Source of the DNA: Thiofaba sp049322715
GTDB lineage: Bacteria > Pseudomonadota > Gammaproteobacteria > Halothiobacillales > Halothiobacillaceae
Length of the DNA stretch: 64,000 nucleotides
Direction of reading: 5' to 3'
NCBI GenBank assembly: GCA_049322715.1
Contig: JBMOQP010000030.1
Location: 10,839-74,838, forward strand
Shown here one piece after another: positions 33,516-42,191 of the stretch (positions are counted from its first letter, which is position 1; every line of letters starts with the position of its first letter). The notes below the pieces were generated by a model that saw only the letters and a list, made by a program, of their open reading frames with translations, was not told the origin of the DNA and made no database searches. The position numbers and the translations under genes were made by a program.

Positions 33516-33853
33516 GTTGTCGGTATCCTTTGCGTCGACATGGTGCAACAAGGCTGTAAATGTCGGGAATTTTCCCTGCATGGTCCATGTGATTTCACTG
33601 ATGCGTCCATCAGGCACGCAAATGCGCGAGGGAATCGCCGAATAACTCGGCGATTCCCGTTTGGGGCAGGAGGCCCCCAACGCGAGTAACGACGCAAGTC
33701 GTTGATTCGCGGAGGCCGTAACAGCGTCGTCGGGCTCTCGACGGATCGGTGAATCCAGGGATGGATTCCGCCGCGGACATGTGCCGCGACGCACCGAGCC
33801 GAAAAAATTCAGGGATGGATTTTTTCAGTGTTTACCGAAGTGAGACTTGATTC
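33516..33853. repeat. 338-bp gene-free stretch with palindromic elements
   Basis: Holds GGGAATCGCCGA-ATAAC-TCGGCGATTCCC (33631-33659, 12-bp perfect stem), TTGGGG/CCCCCAA, a GAATCCA-GGGA-TGGATTC hairpin near 33752-33769, and AAAAAATTC-AGGGATG-GATTTTTT (33805-33830) followed by CAGTGTTTAC, which repeats the mscS leader at 5449-5483 on the other strand. Promoters of the divergent PhnD-like and redoxin genes should lie here. Confidence 0.75.
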
Positions 33854-34414
33854 ATGGTGCGAATGACTACTCCCCAGGCCGAGCTTGGCTGGCCCGCTCC
33901 TGATTTCGACCTGCCCGGCGTGGACGGGCGTCGCTGGACGCTGGCGGACTGCCGCGGCGAGCGTGGCACCCTCGTCATGTTTATCTGCAACCACTGCCCC
34001 TACGTGCGGGCCATCCTCGACCGAATCATCCGTGACGCGCGCGAGCTGGCGGGGCACGGGGTGCGGTGCGTGGCGATCAGCGCCAACGATCCTGCGGCCT
34101 ATCCGGAGGATTCGTTCGAGAACATGGTGCGGCTGGCGGGCGGCAGGGGGTTCCCTTTTCCCTACCTGTTCGACGAGTCCCAGGACGTGGCCCGTGCCTA
34201 TGGTGCCGTCTGCACCCCGGACTTCTTCGGCTTCGACGCGGGCCTGCGCTTGCGTTACCGCGGCCGTCTGGATGAAAGCCGCAAGGAGCCGCAGCCCGGC
34301 GCCCGGCGCGAACTGTTCGAGGCGATGGCGCAGATTGCCCGCAACGGCGAGGGCCCCGCCGAGCAGTGGCCGAGCATGGGGTGCTCGATCAAATGGCGTG
34401 GGGACGGCGATTGA
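33854..34414 (+). CDS. thioredoxin-like redoxin (AhpC/TSA/resA type)
   Basis: A 186-residue thioredoxin-fold protein without signal peptide: PAPDFDLPGVDGRRWTLADC, LVMFICNHCPYVRAI with a C-N-H-C pair at the active-site position, and FPYLFDESQDVARAYGAVCTPDFF with a cis-proline region. This matches cytoplasmic thioredoxin-family proteins annotated as redoxins or AhpC/TSA-like. The substrate is unknown. It stands alone between repeat DNA and the tkt operon. ATG at 33854 or MTTPQ four codons later would both fit. Confidence 0.83.
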   Translation: MVRMTTPQAELGWPAPDFDLPGVDGRRWTLADCRGERGTLVMFICNHCPYVRAILDRIIRDARELAGHGVRCVAISANDPAAYPEDSFENMVRLAGGRGFPFPYLFDESQDVARAYGAVCTPDFFGFDAGLRLRYRGRLDESRKEPQPGARRELFEAMAQIARNGEGPAEQWPSMGCSIKWRGDGD

Positions 34415-34588
34415 CATGCGGCGCAGGCTGCCCCGCCGGGGCGCCCGGGCGGTCAGGTTGCCCGATTCGGTGAACTGATGGAAAATGCCGGGCACATTTG
34501 TCCCTTCAGGGGCGCGCCTGCCCGCGACCCCGGGACCGCCTCGCCGGGGCAAGATTTCCTTTCTCAACATTCGTTTAGGAGACCCCGC

Positions 34589-36583
34589 ATGCCGACTCGT
34601 CGCGAGCTTGCGAATGCCATCCGTGCCCTCAGCATGGATGCGGTGCAGAAGGCCAAGTCCGGTCACCCGGGTGCCCCGATGGGCATGGCCGACATCGCCG
34701 AAGTCCTGTGGAACGGCCACATGAAGTACAACCCGGGCAATGCCAAGTGGGTTGATCGTGACCGTTTCGTGCTGTCCAACGGCCACGGCTCCATGCTGAT
34801 CTATTCCCTGCTGCACCTCACCGGTTTCGACCTCAGCATGGAAGACATCAAGAACTTCCGTCAGCTGCATTCCAAGACCGCGGGTCACCCCGAGTACGGC
34901 TATGCCGACGGCATCGAGACCACCACCGGTCCGCTGGGCCAGGGCATCACCAACGCGGTGGGCATGGCCATCGCCGAGCGCACCCTGGCGGCCCATTTCA
35001 ATCGTCCGGGCCACACCATCGTCGATCACCATACCTATGTGTTCATGGGCGACGGCTGCCTGATGGAAGGCCTGTCCCATGAAGCCGCCGCCATGGCCGG
35101 CACCCTGGGGCTCGGCAAGCTGATCGCCTTCTGGGATGACAATGACATCTCCATCGACGGCCACATCAGCGACTGGATGGAGCGCGACGTCGCCGGACGC
35201 TTCGAGTCCTACAACTGGCACGTCATCCGCAACGTCGATGGCCATGACCCCGAGGCGGTCGATGCCGCCATCCGCGCCGCCAAGGCCGTGACCGACAAGC
35301 CGTCCCTGATCTGCACCCGCACCATCATCGGCTACGGTTCGCCGAACCTGTGCGGCAGCCACGACTGCCACGGCGCCCCGCTGGGCGAGGCCGAGATCGC
35401 CGCCGCGCGCGAATTCCTCAAGTGGCCGCACGCGCCGTTCGAGATTCCGGCCGAGATCTATGCCGGCTGGGATCACCGCGCGAAGGGTGCGAAGGACGAG
35501 GCGGAGTGGACCGCCCGCTTCGATGCCTACGCCGCCGAGTACCCGGAGCTGGCCGCCGAGTTCACCCGCCGCATGGCAGGCGAGCTGCCGGCCAACTTCG
35601 TCGCCGAGATGGACAAGTTCATCGCCAAGGTCCAGGCCGAGATGCCGAACATCGCATCCCGCAAGGCCTCGCAGAACGCCATCGAGGCCATGGGTCCGCT
35701 GCTGCCGGAAATGTTCGGCGGTTCCGCAGACCTGACCGGTTCCAACCTGACCAACTGGTCCGGTACCGTCAAGGTCAACCATGACAACGCCAACGGCAAC
35801 TACATCTCCTGGGGCGTGCGCGAGTTCGGCATGGCCCACATGATCAACGGCATGGTCCTGCACGGCGGCTTCAAGGTCTACGGCGCGACCTTCCTGATGT
35901 TCATGGAGTTCATGCGCAACGCCCTGCGCATGTCCGCCCTGATGAAGATCCCGACCATCTACGTCTACACCCACGACTCCATCGGTCTGGGCGAGGACGG
36001 CCCGACCCACCAGCCGGTCGAGCAGATCGCCACCATGCGCATGATCCCGCGCTTCCACACCTGGCGTGCCTGCGACGCGATCGAATCCGCCGTGTCCTGG
36101 AAGATGGCCATGCTGCGCCAGGACGGTCCGACTGCGCTGATCTTCTCCCGCCAGAACCTCAAGCCGATGGCGCGCACCCCCGAGCAGGTCAAGCTGATCG
36201 AGAAGGGCGGCTACGTGCTGAAGGACTGCGCCGGTACCCCGGACCTGATCATCATCGGTACCGGCTCCGAAGTGGAACTGGCCATGAACGCCGCCGAGGC
36301 GCTGGAGGCCAAGGGCAAGAAGGTCCGCGTCGTCTCCATGCCGTCCACCTGCGTGTTCGACACCCAGGACAAGGCCTATCGTGACTCCGTGCTGATCCCG
36401 GGCGTCAAGCGCGTGGCCGTCGAAGCCGGCGTGACCGCCTTCTGGCGCAAGTACGTCGGTCTGGACGGCGGCGTCGTGGGCATCGACACCTTTGGCGAAT
36501 CCGCGCCGGCGGGCGAGCTGTTCAAGCAGTTCGGCTTCACCGTCGAGAACGTGGTCAAGACCTGCGAGTCCGTGCTGGCCTGA
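34589..36583 (+). CDS. tkt: transketolase
   Basis: The 664-residue ThDP enzyme shows AIRALSMDAVQKAKSGHPGA, GHGSMLIYSLLHLTG, GDGCLMEGLSHEAA (ThDP site), HDSIGLGEDGPTHQPVEQ and a C-terminal domain ending FGFTVENVVKTCESVLA. It interconverts sugar phosphates in the pentose phosphate or Calvin cycle. TTAGGAG precedes the ATG at 34589; a longer reading adds 37 unlikely residues. First gene of tkt-gap-pgk-pyk-fba, with strong C-ending codon bias suggesting high expression. Confidence 0.97.
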   Translation: MPTRRELANAIRALSMDAVQKAKSGHPGAPMGMADIAEVLWNGHMKYNPGNAKWVDRDRFVLSNGHGSMLIYSLLHLTGFDLSMEDIKNFRQLHSKTAGHPEYGYADGIETTTGPLGQGITNAVGMAIAERTLAAHFNRPGHTIVDHHTYVFMGDGCLMEGLSHEAAAMAGTLGLGKLIAFWDDNDISIDGHISDWMERDVAGRFESYNWHVIRNVDGHDPEAVDAAIRAAKAVTDKPSLICTRTIIGYGSPNLCGSHDCHGAPLGEAEIAAAREFLKWPHAPFEIPAEIYAGWDHRAKGAKDEAEWTARFDAYAAEYPELAAEFTRRMAGELPANFVAEMDKFIAKVQAEMPNIASRKASQNAIEAMGPLLPEMFGGSADLTGSNLTNWSGTVKVNHDNANGNYISWGVREFGMAHMINGMVLHGGFKVYGATFLMFMEFMRNALRMSALMKIPTIYVYTHDSIGLGEDGPTHQPVEQIATMRMIPRFHTWRACDAIESAVSWKMAMLRQDGPTALIFSRQNLKPMARTPEQVKLIEKGGYVLKDCAGTPDLIIIGTGSEVELAMNAAEALEAKGKKVRVVSMPSTCVFDTQDKAYRDSVLIPGVKRVAVEAGVTAFWRKYVGLDGGVVGIDTFGESAPAGELFKQFGFTVENVVKTCESVLA

Positions 36584-36666
36584 GCCAGTCGTACCGAACG
36601 GGACGGCGGCCGAGCGTCGCCGGCCCGCGACAAAATTCCAATGATCCGTCACAGGAGCAAGTAAAA

Positions 36667-37665
36667 ATGGCAATCCGCGTTGGTATCAACGGCTTCGGCC
36701 GCATCGGTCGCATGGTGTTCCGTGCCGCTGCCCAGGACTTCCCGGAAATCGAAATCGTCGCGATCAACGACCTGCTCGAGCCGGACTACCTGGCCTACAT
36801 GCTCAAGCACGACTCCGTGCACGGCCGCTTCAAGGGCGACGTCTCCGTCGAAGGCAACTTCATGGTCGTCAACGGCAAGAAGATCCGCCTGACCGCCGAG
36901 CGTGATCCGGCCAACCTGAAGTGGGACGAAGTCGGCGTCGACGTTGTCGTCGAGTCCACCGGCTTCTTCCTGACCGAAGAGTCCTGCCAGGCCCACATCA
37001 AGGCCGGCGCCAAGAAGGTGGTCCAGTCCGCCCCGTCCAAGGACGCCACCCCGATGTTCGTCTACGGCGTGAACCACAAGACCTACGCCGGCCAGGCCAT
37101 CATCTCCGCCGCTTCCTGCACCACCAACGGCCTGGCGCCGATGGCCAAGGTGCTGAACGACACCTTCGGCATCAAGCGTGGCCTGATGACCACCGTGCAC
37201 GCCGCCACCGCCACCCAGAAGACCGTCGACGGCCCGTCCTCCAAGGACTGGCGCGGCGGTCGCGGCATCCTGGAGAACATCATCCCGTCCTCCACCGGCG
37301 CCGCCAAGGCCGTGGGCGTGGTGCTGCCGGAACTGAAGGGCAAGCTGACCGGCATGGCCTTCCGCGTTCCGACCTCCGACGTGTCCGTCGTTGACCTGAC
37401 CGTCGAGCTGAGCAAGGAAGCCACCTACGCCGATATCTGCGCCGCCATGAAGGCCGCCTCCGAAGGCGAACTGAAGGGCGTGCTGGGCTACACTGAGGAC
37501 GCGGTTGTCTCCACCGACTTCCGCGGCGTGAGCGCCCCGTCCGTGTTCGACGCCACCGCCGGCATCATGCTCGACCCGACCTTCGTCAAGCTGGTTGCCT
37601 GGTACGACAACGAGTACGGCTACACCTGCAACCTGATGCGCATGGTTCGCCATATCGCTCAGTAA
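36667..37665 (+). CDS. gap: glyceraldehyde-3-phosphate dehydrogenase, type I
   Basis: The 332-residue enzyme has the NAD fold start IRVGINGFGRIGRMVFRAA, the catalytic ISAASCTTNGLAP and WYDNEYGYTCNLMRM at the end. The second cysteine usual in SCTTNCLAP is glycine here, while the catalytic cysteine is kept. GTCACAGGAGC precedes the ATG. It lies 83 bp after tkt; a terminator-like hairpin follows. Confidence 0.97.
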   Translation: MAIRVGINGFGRIGRMVFRAAAQDFPEIEIVAINDLLEPDYLAYMLKHDSVHGRFKGDVSVEGNFMVVNGKKIRLTAERDPANLKWDEVGVDVVVESTGFFLTEESCQAHIKAGAKKVVQSAPSKDATPMFVYGVNHKTYAGQAIISAASCTTNGLAPMAKVLNDTFGIKRGLMTTVHAATATQKTVDGPSSKDWRGGRGILENIIPSSTGAAKAVGVVLPELKGKLTGMAFRVPTSDVSVVDLTVELSKEATYADICAAMKAASEGELKGVLGYTEDAVVSTDFRGVSAPSVFDATAGIMLDPTFVKLVAWYDNEYGYTCNLMRMVRHIAQ

Positions 37666-37679
37666 TCCGCAGGGATGAA

Positions 37680-37704
37680 GAGGGGGGCAGGCTCCCCCTT
37701 TTTT
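37680..37704 (+). terminator. rho-independent terminator after gap
   Basis: GGGGG-GCAGGCT-CCCCC followed by TTTTTT. It lies 15 bp after the gap stop and 80 bp before pgk, so it may partly end transcription between the two genes. Confidence 0.75.
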
Positions 37705-37784
37705 CCATCCCGGGAGCCATCGGTTAAGCCCCGTCGACTTAACCGATTGTTTCCACGTCTTTGCCCGTATTGAAGGAGAACGAC

Positions 37785-38963
37785 ATGTCCGTCATCAAGA
37801 TGACCGATCTCGATCTGGCCGGTAAGCGCGTACTGATCCGCGCCGACCTCAACGTCCCCGTCAAGGACGGCAAGGTCACCTCGGATGTCCGCATCCGCGC
37901 AACCATGCCGACCATCGAGCACGCGCTGAAGGCCGGCGCCAAGGTCATGGTCATGTCGCACCTGGGCCGTCCGACCGAGGGCGAGTACAGCGAGGAGAAT
38001 TCCACCAAGCCGGTCGCCGAGCACATGAGCAAGCTGCTGGGCAAGCCGGTGCGTCTGGTCAAGGACTACCTCGACGGCGTCGAAGTCGCCGCCGGCGAGG
38101 TCGTGCTGTTCGAGAACGTCCGCTTCAACGTGGGCGAGAAGAAGAACGCCGATGACCTGGCCAAGAAGTACGCCGCCCTGTGCGACGTGTTCGTGATGGA
38201 CGCCTTCGGCACCGCCCACCGCGCCGAGGGCTCCACCCACGGCGTGGCCAAGTACGCCCCGATCGCCTGCGCCGGCCCGCTGCTCGCCGGCGAGCTCGAG
38301 GCCCTGGGCAAGGCCCTGCAGGCCCCGGCCCGCCCGCTGGCCGCCATCGTCGCCGGCTCCAAGGTCTCCACCAAGCTGACCATCCTCGACTCCATGTCCG
38401 AGAAGGTCGACAACCTGATCGTTGGCGGTGGCATCGCCAACACCTTCATGCTGGCGGCGGGCCTTCCGATCGGCAAGTCGCTGGCCGAGCCGGATCTGGT
38501 CGCCGAAGCCAAGAAGATCATGGACAAGATGGCTGCCCGAGGCGCCACCGTGCCGGTCCCGGTCGACGTGGTCTGCGCCAAGGAGTTCTCCCCGACTGCC
38601 GAGGCCACCGTCAAGGACGTGGCTGACGTGGCCGACGACGACATGATCCTCGATATCGGTCCCAAGACCGCCGCCATGCTGGCCGACAGTCTCAAGGCCG
38701 CCGGCACCATCGTCTGGAACGGCCCGGTCGGCGTGTTCGAGTTCGACCAGTTCGGCAACGGCACCAAGACCCTGGCCATGGCGATCGCCGAATCCAAGGC
38801 CTTCTCCATCGCCGGTGGCGGCGACACCCTGGCTGCGGTTGACAAGTACGGCATCGCGGACAAGGTCAGCTACATCTCCACCGGCGGCGGCGCCTTCCTC
38901 GAATTCCTCGAGGGCAAGGTCCTGCCGGCGGTCGCGATCCTGGAAGAGCGCGCCAAGGGTTGA
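37785..38963 (+). CDS. pgk: phosphoglycerate kinase
   Basis: The 392-residue kinase shows KRVLIRADLNVPVKDGKV, VMSHLGRPTEG, LENVRF-type VLFENVRFNVGE, NGPVGVFEFDQFGNGT and the C-terminal STGGGAFLEFLEGK. It interconverts 1,3-bisphosphoglycerate and 3-phosphoglycerate. The ATG at 37785 follows AAGGAG; an ATG eight codons earlier lacks such a site. Confidence 0.97.
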   Translation: MSVIKMTDLDLAGKRVLIRADLNVPVKDGKVTSDVRIRATMPTIEHALKAGAKVMVMSHLGRPTEGEYSEENSTKPVAEHMSKLLGKPVRLVKDYLDGVEVAAGEVVLFENVRFNVGEKKNADDLAKKYAALCDVFVMDAFGTAHRAEGSTHGVAKYAPIACAGPLLAGELEALGKALQAPARPLAAIVAGSKVSTKLTILDSMSEKVDNLIVGGGIANTFMLAAGLPIGKSLAEPDLVAEAKKIMDKMAARGATVPVPVDVVCAKEFSPTAEATVKDVADVADDDMILDIGPKTAAMLADSLKAAGTIVWNGPVGVFEFDQFGNGTKTLAMAIAESKAFSIAGGGDTLAAVDKYGIADKVSYISTGGGAFLEFLEGKVLPAVAILEERAKG

Positions 38964-39017
38964 TCCCTTTCCCTGGCCAAGGATGGCCTTCACTCCCTGT
39001 CTGAGAGTTGTATACGC

Positions 39018-40466
39018 GTGAAGCGACGCACCAAGATTGTTGCCACCCTGGGGCCGTCCACCGACAGCCCTAAGGTCATTGAAGACCTCATCCGCAATGG
39101 CGTGGATGTGGTTCGCCTGAACTTCTCCCACGGCCAGCCCGAAGACCACATGAATCGCGCCCGCATGGTGCGCGAGAGCGCGGCCAAGCTGGGCCGTCAT
39201 GTCGCCATCCTCGGCGACCTGCAGGGGCCGAAGATCCGCATCGACCGCTTCCAGGAAGGCAAGGTCTTCCTCGAGGACGGCGCTCCGTTCATCTTCGACG
39301 CTGCCCTCGGCAAGGAAGATGGCACCGTGGAGCGTGTCGGCTTGACCTACAAGCAGCTCGTGGACGACGTGCGTGAAGGCGACACCCTGCTGCTGGATGA
39401 CGGCCGCCTGGTGTTCACCGTCGACCGTGTCACCGGCAGCGAGATCCACTGCACCACGGTGGTCGGCGGCGTGTTGTCCAACAACAAGGGCATCAACCGC
39501 CAGGGCGGCGGCCTGTCCGCCCCCGCCATCACCGCCAAGGATCGCGCCGACATCAAGACCGCCGCCGAGATCGGCGTCGACTACATCGCCGTGTCCTTCC
39601 CGCGCAGCGCGGCCGACCTGCACGAGGCGCGCAGCCTGCTGAAGGCGGCCGGTTCCGAGGCCAGCATCGTGGCCAAGGTCGAGCGCGCCGAGGCCGTGCA
39701 GTGCATCGACGAGATCATCGAGGCCTCCGATGCGATCATGATCGCGCGCGGCGACCTCGGCGTGGAGATCGGCGACGCCGAACTTCCGGCCGTGCAGAAG
39801 GCCTTCATCCGCAAGGCGCGCGAGGCCAAGCGTGCGGTCATCACCGCCACGCAGATGATGGAGACCATGATCACCAACCCGATCCCGACCCGGGCGGAGG
39901 TGTTCGACGTCGCCAACGCGGTGCTGGATGGCACCGACGCGGTGATGCTCTCCGGCGAGACCGCCTCGGGCAAATACCCCGCGAAGGTCGTGGCCACCAT
40001 GGCGCACATCTGCGCCCGCGCCGAAAGCCAGATCCAGGCGAAGATGAGCGTTCCGCCGCTCGACACCCGCTTCGAACGCGTGGACGAGACCATCGCCATG
40101 TCGGCCATGTACGCCGCCAACCACATGGCCGTGCGCGCCCTGGTGTCCCTGACCGAGTCGGGCTCCACCGCCCTGTGGATGTCGCGCGTGAACTCCGCGA
40201 TCCCGATCTACGCCTTTACCCGCCACGAGCCGACCGCCCGCCGCGCTGCGCTCTACCGCGGGGTGGTGCCGATCCACTTCCCCTACGAGACCACCGACCA
40301 TGCCGAGGTCAACCGCATGGTGGTGGCCGAGCTGCGCCGCCGCGAGATGCTCGAGGACGGCGACCTGGTCATCATCACCAAGGGTGACCTGATGGGCGAG
40401 ATGGGCGGGACCAACGCGATGAAGATCGTGCGCGTCGGCGAGGTCATCCGTCCCGGCACCGAATGA
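39018..40466 (+). CDS. pyk: pyruvate kinase
   Basis: The 482-residue enzyme begins KRRTKIVATLGPSTDSPKVI and has LGDLQGPKIRIDRF, AIMIARGDLGVEIGDAELPAVQK, ITATQMMETMITNPIPTRAEV and VMLSGETASGKYP, the PK active-site signatures. It converts PEP and ADP to pyruvate and ATP. The start is GTG at 39018. It is 54 bp after pgk in the same direction. Confidence 0.96.
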   Translation: MKRRTKIVATLGPSTDSPKVIEDLIRNGVDVVRLNFSHGQPEDHMNRARMVRESAAKLGRHVAILGDLQGPKIRIDRFQEGKVFLEDGAPFIFDAALGKEDGTVERVGLTYKQLVDDVREGDTLLLDDGRLVFTVDRVTGSEIHCTTVVGGVLSNNKGINRQGGGLSAPAITAKDRADIKTAAEIGVDYIAVSFPRSAADLHEARSLLKAAGSEASIVAKVERAEAVQCIDEIIEASDAIMIARGDLGVEIGDAELPAVQKAFIRKAREAKRAVITATQMMETMITNPIPTRAEVFDVANAVLDGTDAVMLSGETASGKYPAKVVATMAHICARAESQIQAKMSVPPLDTRFERVDETIAMSAMYAANHMAVRALVSLTESGSTALWMSRVNSAIPIYAFTRHEPTARRAALYRGVVPIHFPYETTDHAEVNRMVVAELRRREMLEDGDLVIITKGDLMGEMGGTNAMKIVRVGEVIRPGTE

Positions 40467-40578
40467 GCCCGAGGGGGAGGCGCCTAGTGTGCTTCCCCAC
40501 AGGCTTGCGATACACTCGAGCGATTGCGCCGCTCGGCAACGATTTCACTCAACTTGAACCCCTAACAGGAGAACGCAC

Positions 40579-41643
40579 ATGGCACTGATCTCCCTGCGTC
40601 AGCTGCTGGACCATGCCGCCGAGAACGGCTACGGCATGCCGGCTTTCAACGTCAACAACATGGAGCAGATCCACGCGATCATGCAGGCCGCCGACAAGGT
40701 CGACAGCCCGGTGATCCTGCAAGGTTCCGCCGGTGCGCGCTCCTACGCGGGCGAGCCGTTCCTGCGCCACCTGGTGGCCGCCGCCGTTGAAATGTACCCG
40801 CACATCCCGGTCGTCATGCACCAGGACCACGGTTCCGACCTCGGCGTGTGCCTGCGCGCCATCCAGTCCGGCTTCAGCTCCGTGATGATGGACGGTTCCC
40901 TGATGGCCGACATGAAGACCCCGGCTTCCTACGAGTACAACGCCGGCATCACCGCCAAGGTTGCCGAAGTCGCCCACAGCGGTGGCGTGTCTGTCGAGGG
41001 CGAGCTGGGCTGCCTGGGTTCCCTCGAGACCGGCAAGATGGGCGAGGAAGACGGCCACGGCGCGGAAGGCGAGCTGGATCACTCCATGCTGCTGACTGAT
41101 CCGGAGGAAGCCGCCCAGTTCGTCAAGGACACCGACGTGGACGCCCTGGCGATCGCCATCGGTACCTCCCACGGCGCGTACAAGTTCACCCAGAAGCCCA
41201 CCGGCAAGGTCCTGCGCATCGACCGCGTCAAGGAAATCCACGCCCGCATCCCGGGCGTGCACCTGGTCATGCACGGTTCTTCCTCCGTACCGGAAGACTG
41301 GCTGGAAATCATCAACAACTACGGCGGCGACATGGGCCAGACCTATGGCGTGCCGGTTGACGAAATCGTCGAGGGCATCAAGCACGGCGTGCGCAAGGTG
41401 AACATCGACACCGACCTGCGCATGGCCTCCACCGGCGCCATCCGCAAGCACCTGCACGACAACCCGGCCAACTTCGACCCGCGCAAGTTCCTGAAGGAAT
41501 CCACCAAGGCGATGGCCGGCATCTGCCAGGCCCGCTTCGAGGCCTTCGGCGCCGCCGGCATGGCGTCCAAGATCAAGCCGATCTCCCTGGACGACATGCG
41601 CAAGCGCTACGAGTCCGGCTCGCTCAAGCAGCAAGTCAAGTAA
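40579..41643 (+). CDS. fba: fructose-bisphosphate aldolase, class II (Calvin-cycle subtype)
   Basis: The 354-residue zinc aldolase shows GMPAFNVNNMEQIHAIM, VVMHQDHGSDLGVC (metal His), SVEGELGCLGSLETG, AIAIGTSHGAYKF and GVRKVNIDTDLRMA. The subtype is the one usually called CbbA/FbaA in autotrophic proteobacteria, which also acts on sedoheptulose bisphosphate. CAGGAG precedes the ATG. A clear terminator follows. Confidence 0.96.
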   Translation: MALISLRQLLDHAAENGYGMPAFNVNNMEQIHAIMQAADKVDSPVILQGSAGARSYAGEPFLRHLVAAAVEMYPHIPVVMHQDHGSDLGVCLRAIQSGFSSVMMDGSLMADMKTPASYEYNAGITAKVAEVAHSGGVSVEGELGCLGSLETGKMGEEDGHGAEGELDHSMLLTDPEEAAQFVKDTDVDALAIAIGTSHGAYKFTQKPTGKVLRIDRVKEIHARIPGVHLVMHGSSSVPEDWLEIINNYGGDMGQTYGVPVDEIVEGIKHGVRKVNIDTDLRMASTGAIRKHLHDNPANFDPRKFLKESTKAMAGICQARFEAFGAAGMASKIKPISLDDMRKRYESGSLKQQVK

Positions 41644-41667
41644 TCGCCTGGCGATTGCACCCCTCAG

Positions 41668-41692
41668 AAAGCGGCCTCCGGGCCGCTTTTTT
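41668..41692 (+). terminator. rho-independent terminator after fba
   Basis: AAGCGGCC-TCCG-GGCCGCTT followed by TTTTT, 25 bp after the fba stop. It closes the tkt-gap-pgk-pyk-fba region. Confidence 0.92.
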
Positions 41693-41712
41693 TGTGCCCG
41701 GGTTTCGGAAAT

Positions 41713-41811
41713 CCGCTGCACGGAGATGGGGCAGCCATCCCGGCAAGGGACGGCCGTCGCCCCATCTCTGTGCGGCGGGACGGCACTCCCGGTCGGCGGG
41801 GATGGCTGACG
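41713..41811. repeat. nested inverted repeats downstream of fba
   Basis: CTGCACGGAGATGGGGC and GCCCCATCTCTGTGCGG can pair over 17 positions if two G-U pairs are allowed. Inside the left half, GCAGCCATCCC can instead pair with GGGATGGCTG at about 41799-41809, giving two mutually exclusive structures. Function unknown; a structured leader of the next gene is possible. Confidence 0.6.
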
Positions 41812-41861
41812 ATCCCCGCACGGCGGCCTTTGCAGGGCCGGCCGGGGGGAATGGTCCAAGA

Positions 41862-41881
41862 GTTGCAAATGGATTTGTAAC
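41862..41881 (+). promoter_or_regulatory. 20-bp palindrome upstream of the 98-residue ORF
   Basis: GTTGCAAATGGATTTGTAAC is an imperfect palindrome (one mismatch per arm) ending directly before the GGGAGG ribosome site of the next gene. It could be an operator or a hairpin controlling translation. Confidence 0.4.
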
Positions 41882-41894
41882 GGGAGGACCGCAG

Positions 41895-42191
41895 ATGGAC
41901 AGCAACACGATGCAGAAACTGGCGCGCTTCAAGATCATGGCGCGCCGCCTGGGGGGCTTCAATGTGGACATCTTCCGCATGGCCCAGGAGCCGTCCCATG
42001 CGCGTGAGATGCTTCAGCGCGCGCAGGAGGTAGAGAGCGAGAACCTGATCCTGCTGGCGATGGAGCTCTACGAGGCGCTGGGCCTGCTGGAGGAGACGCA
42101 GCCCAAGGCCCCGGCGAAGGAGCCGCTGGCGGCCAGGGATGCGGGGGAGGGCAAGGATGGTGGCCGCTATGTCTTCGGGGCCCGCGGATAG
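41895..42191 (+). CDS. small conserved-looking protein of unknown function
   Basis: A 98-residue cytoplasmic protein, not recognised. It is helical in appearance, with charged N-terminal half (MQKLARFKIMARRLGGFNVDI, REMLQRAQEVESENLIL) and a flexible Ala/Lys/Gly-rich tail. GGGAGG precedes ATG 41895 at good spacing, and a 20-bp palindrome lies upstream. The 3' end overlaps the convergent Npt-like gene by 25 bp. Reality is supported by the ribosome site and codon use; function is not inferred. Confidence 0.65.
   Translation: MDSNTMQKLARFKIMARRLGGFNVDIFRMAQEPSHAREMLQRAQEVESENLILLAMELYEALGLLEETQPKAPAKEPLAARDAGEGKDGGRYVFGARG

Noticed and set aside
33809..40301. Very long open frames on the minus strand opposite tkt, gap, pgk and pyk (880-954 codons)
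   Set aside because: They mirror highly expressed glycolytic genes with strong C-ending codon bias, which leaves the opposite strand free of stops. No recognisable domains; Gly/His/Val-rich shadow composition.
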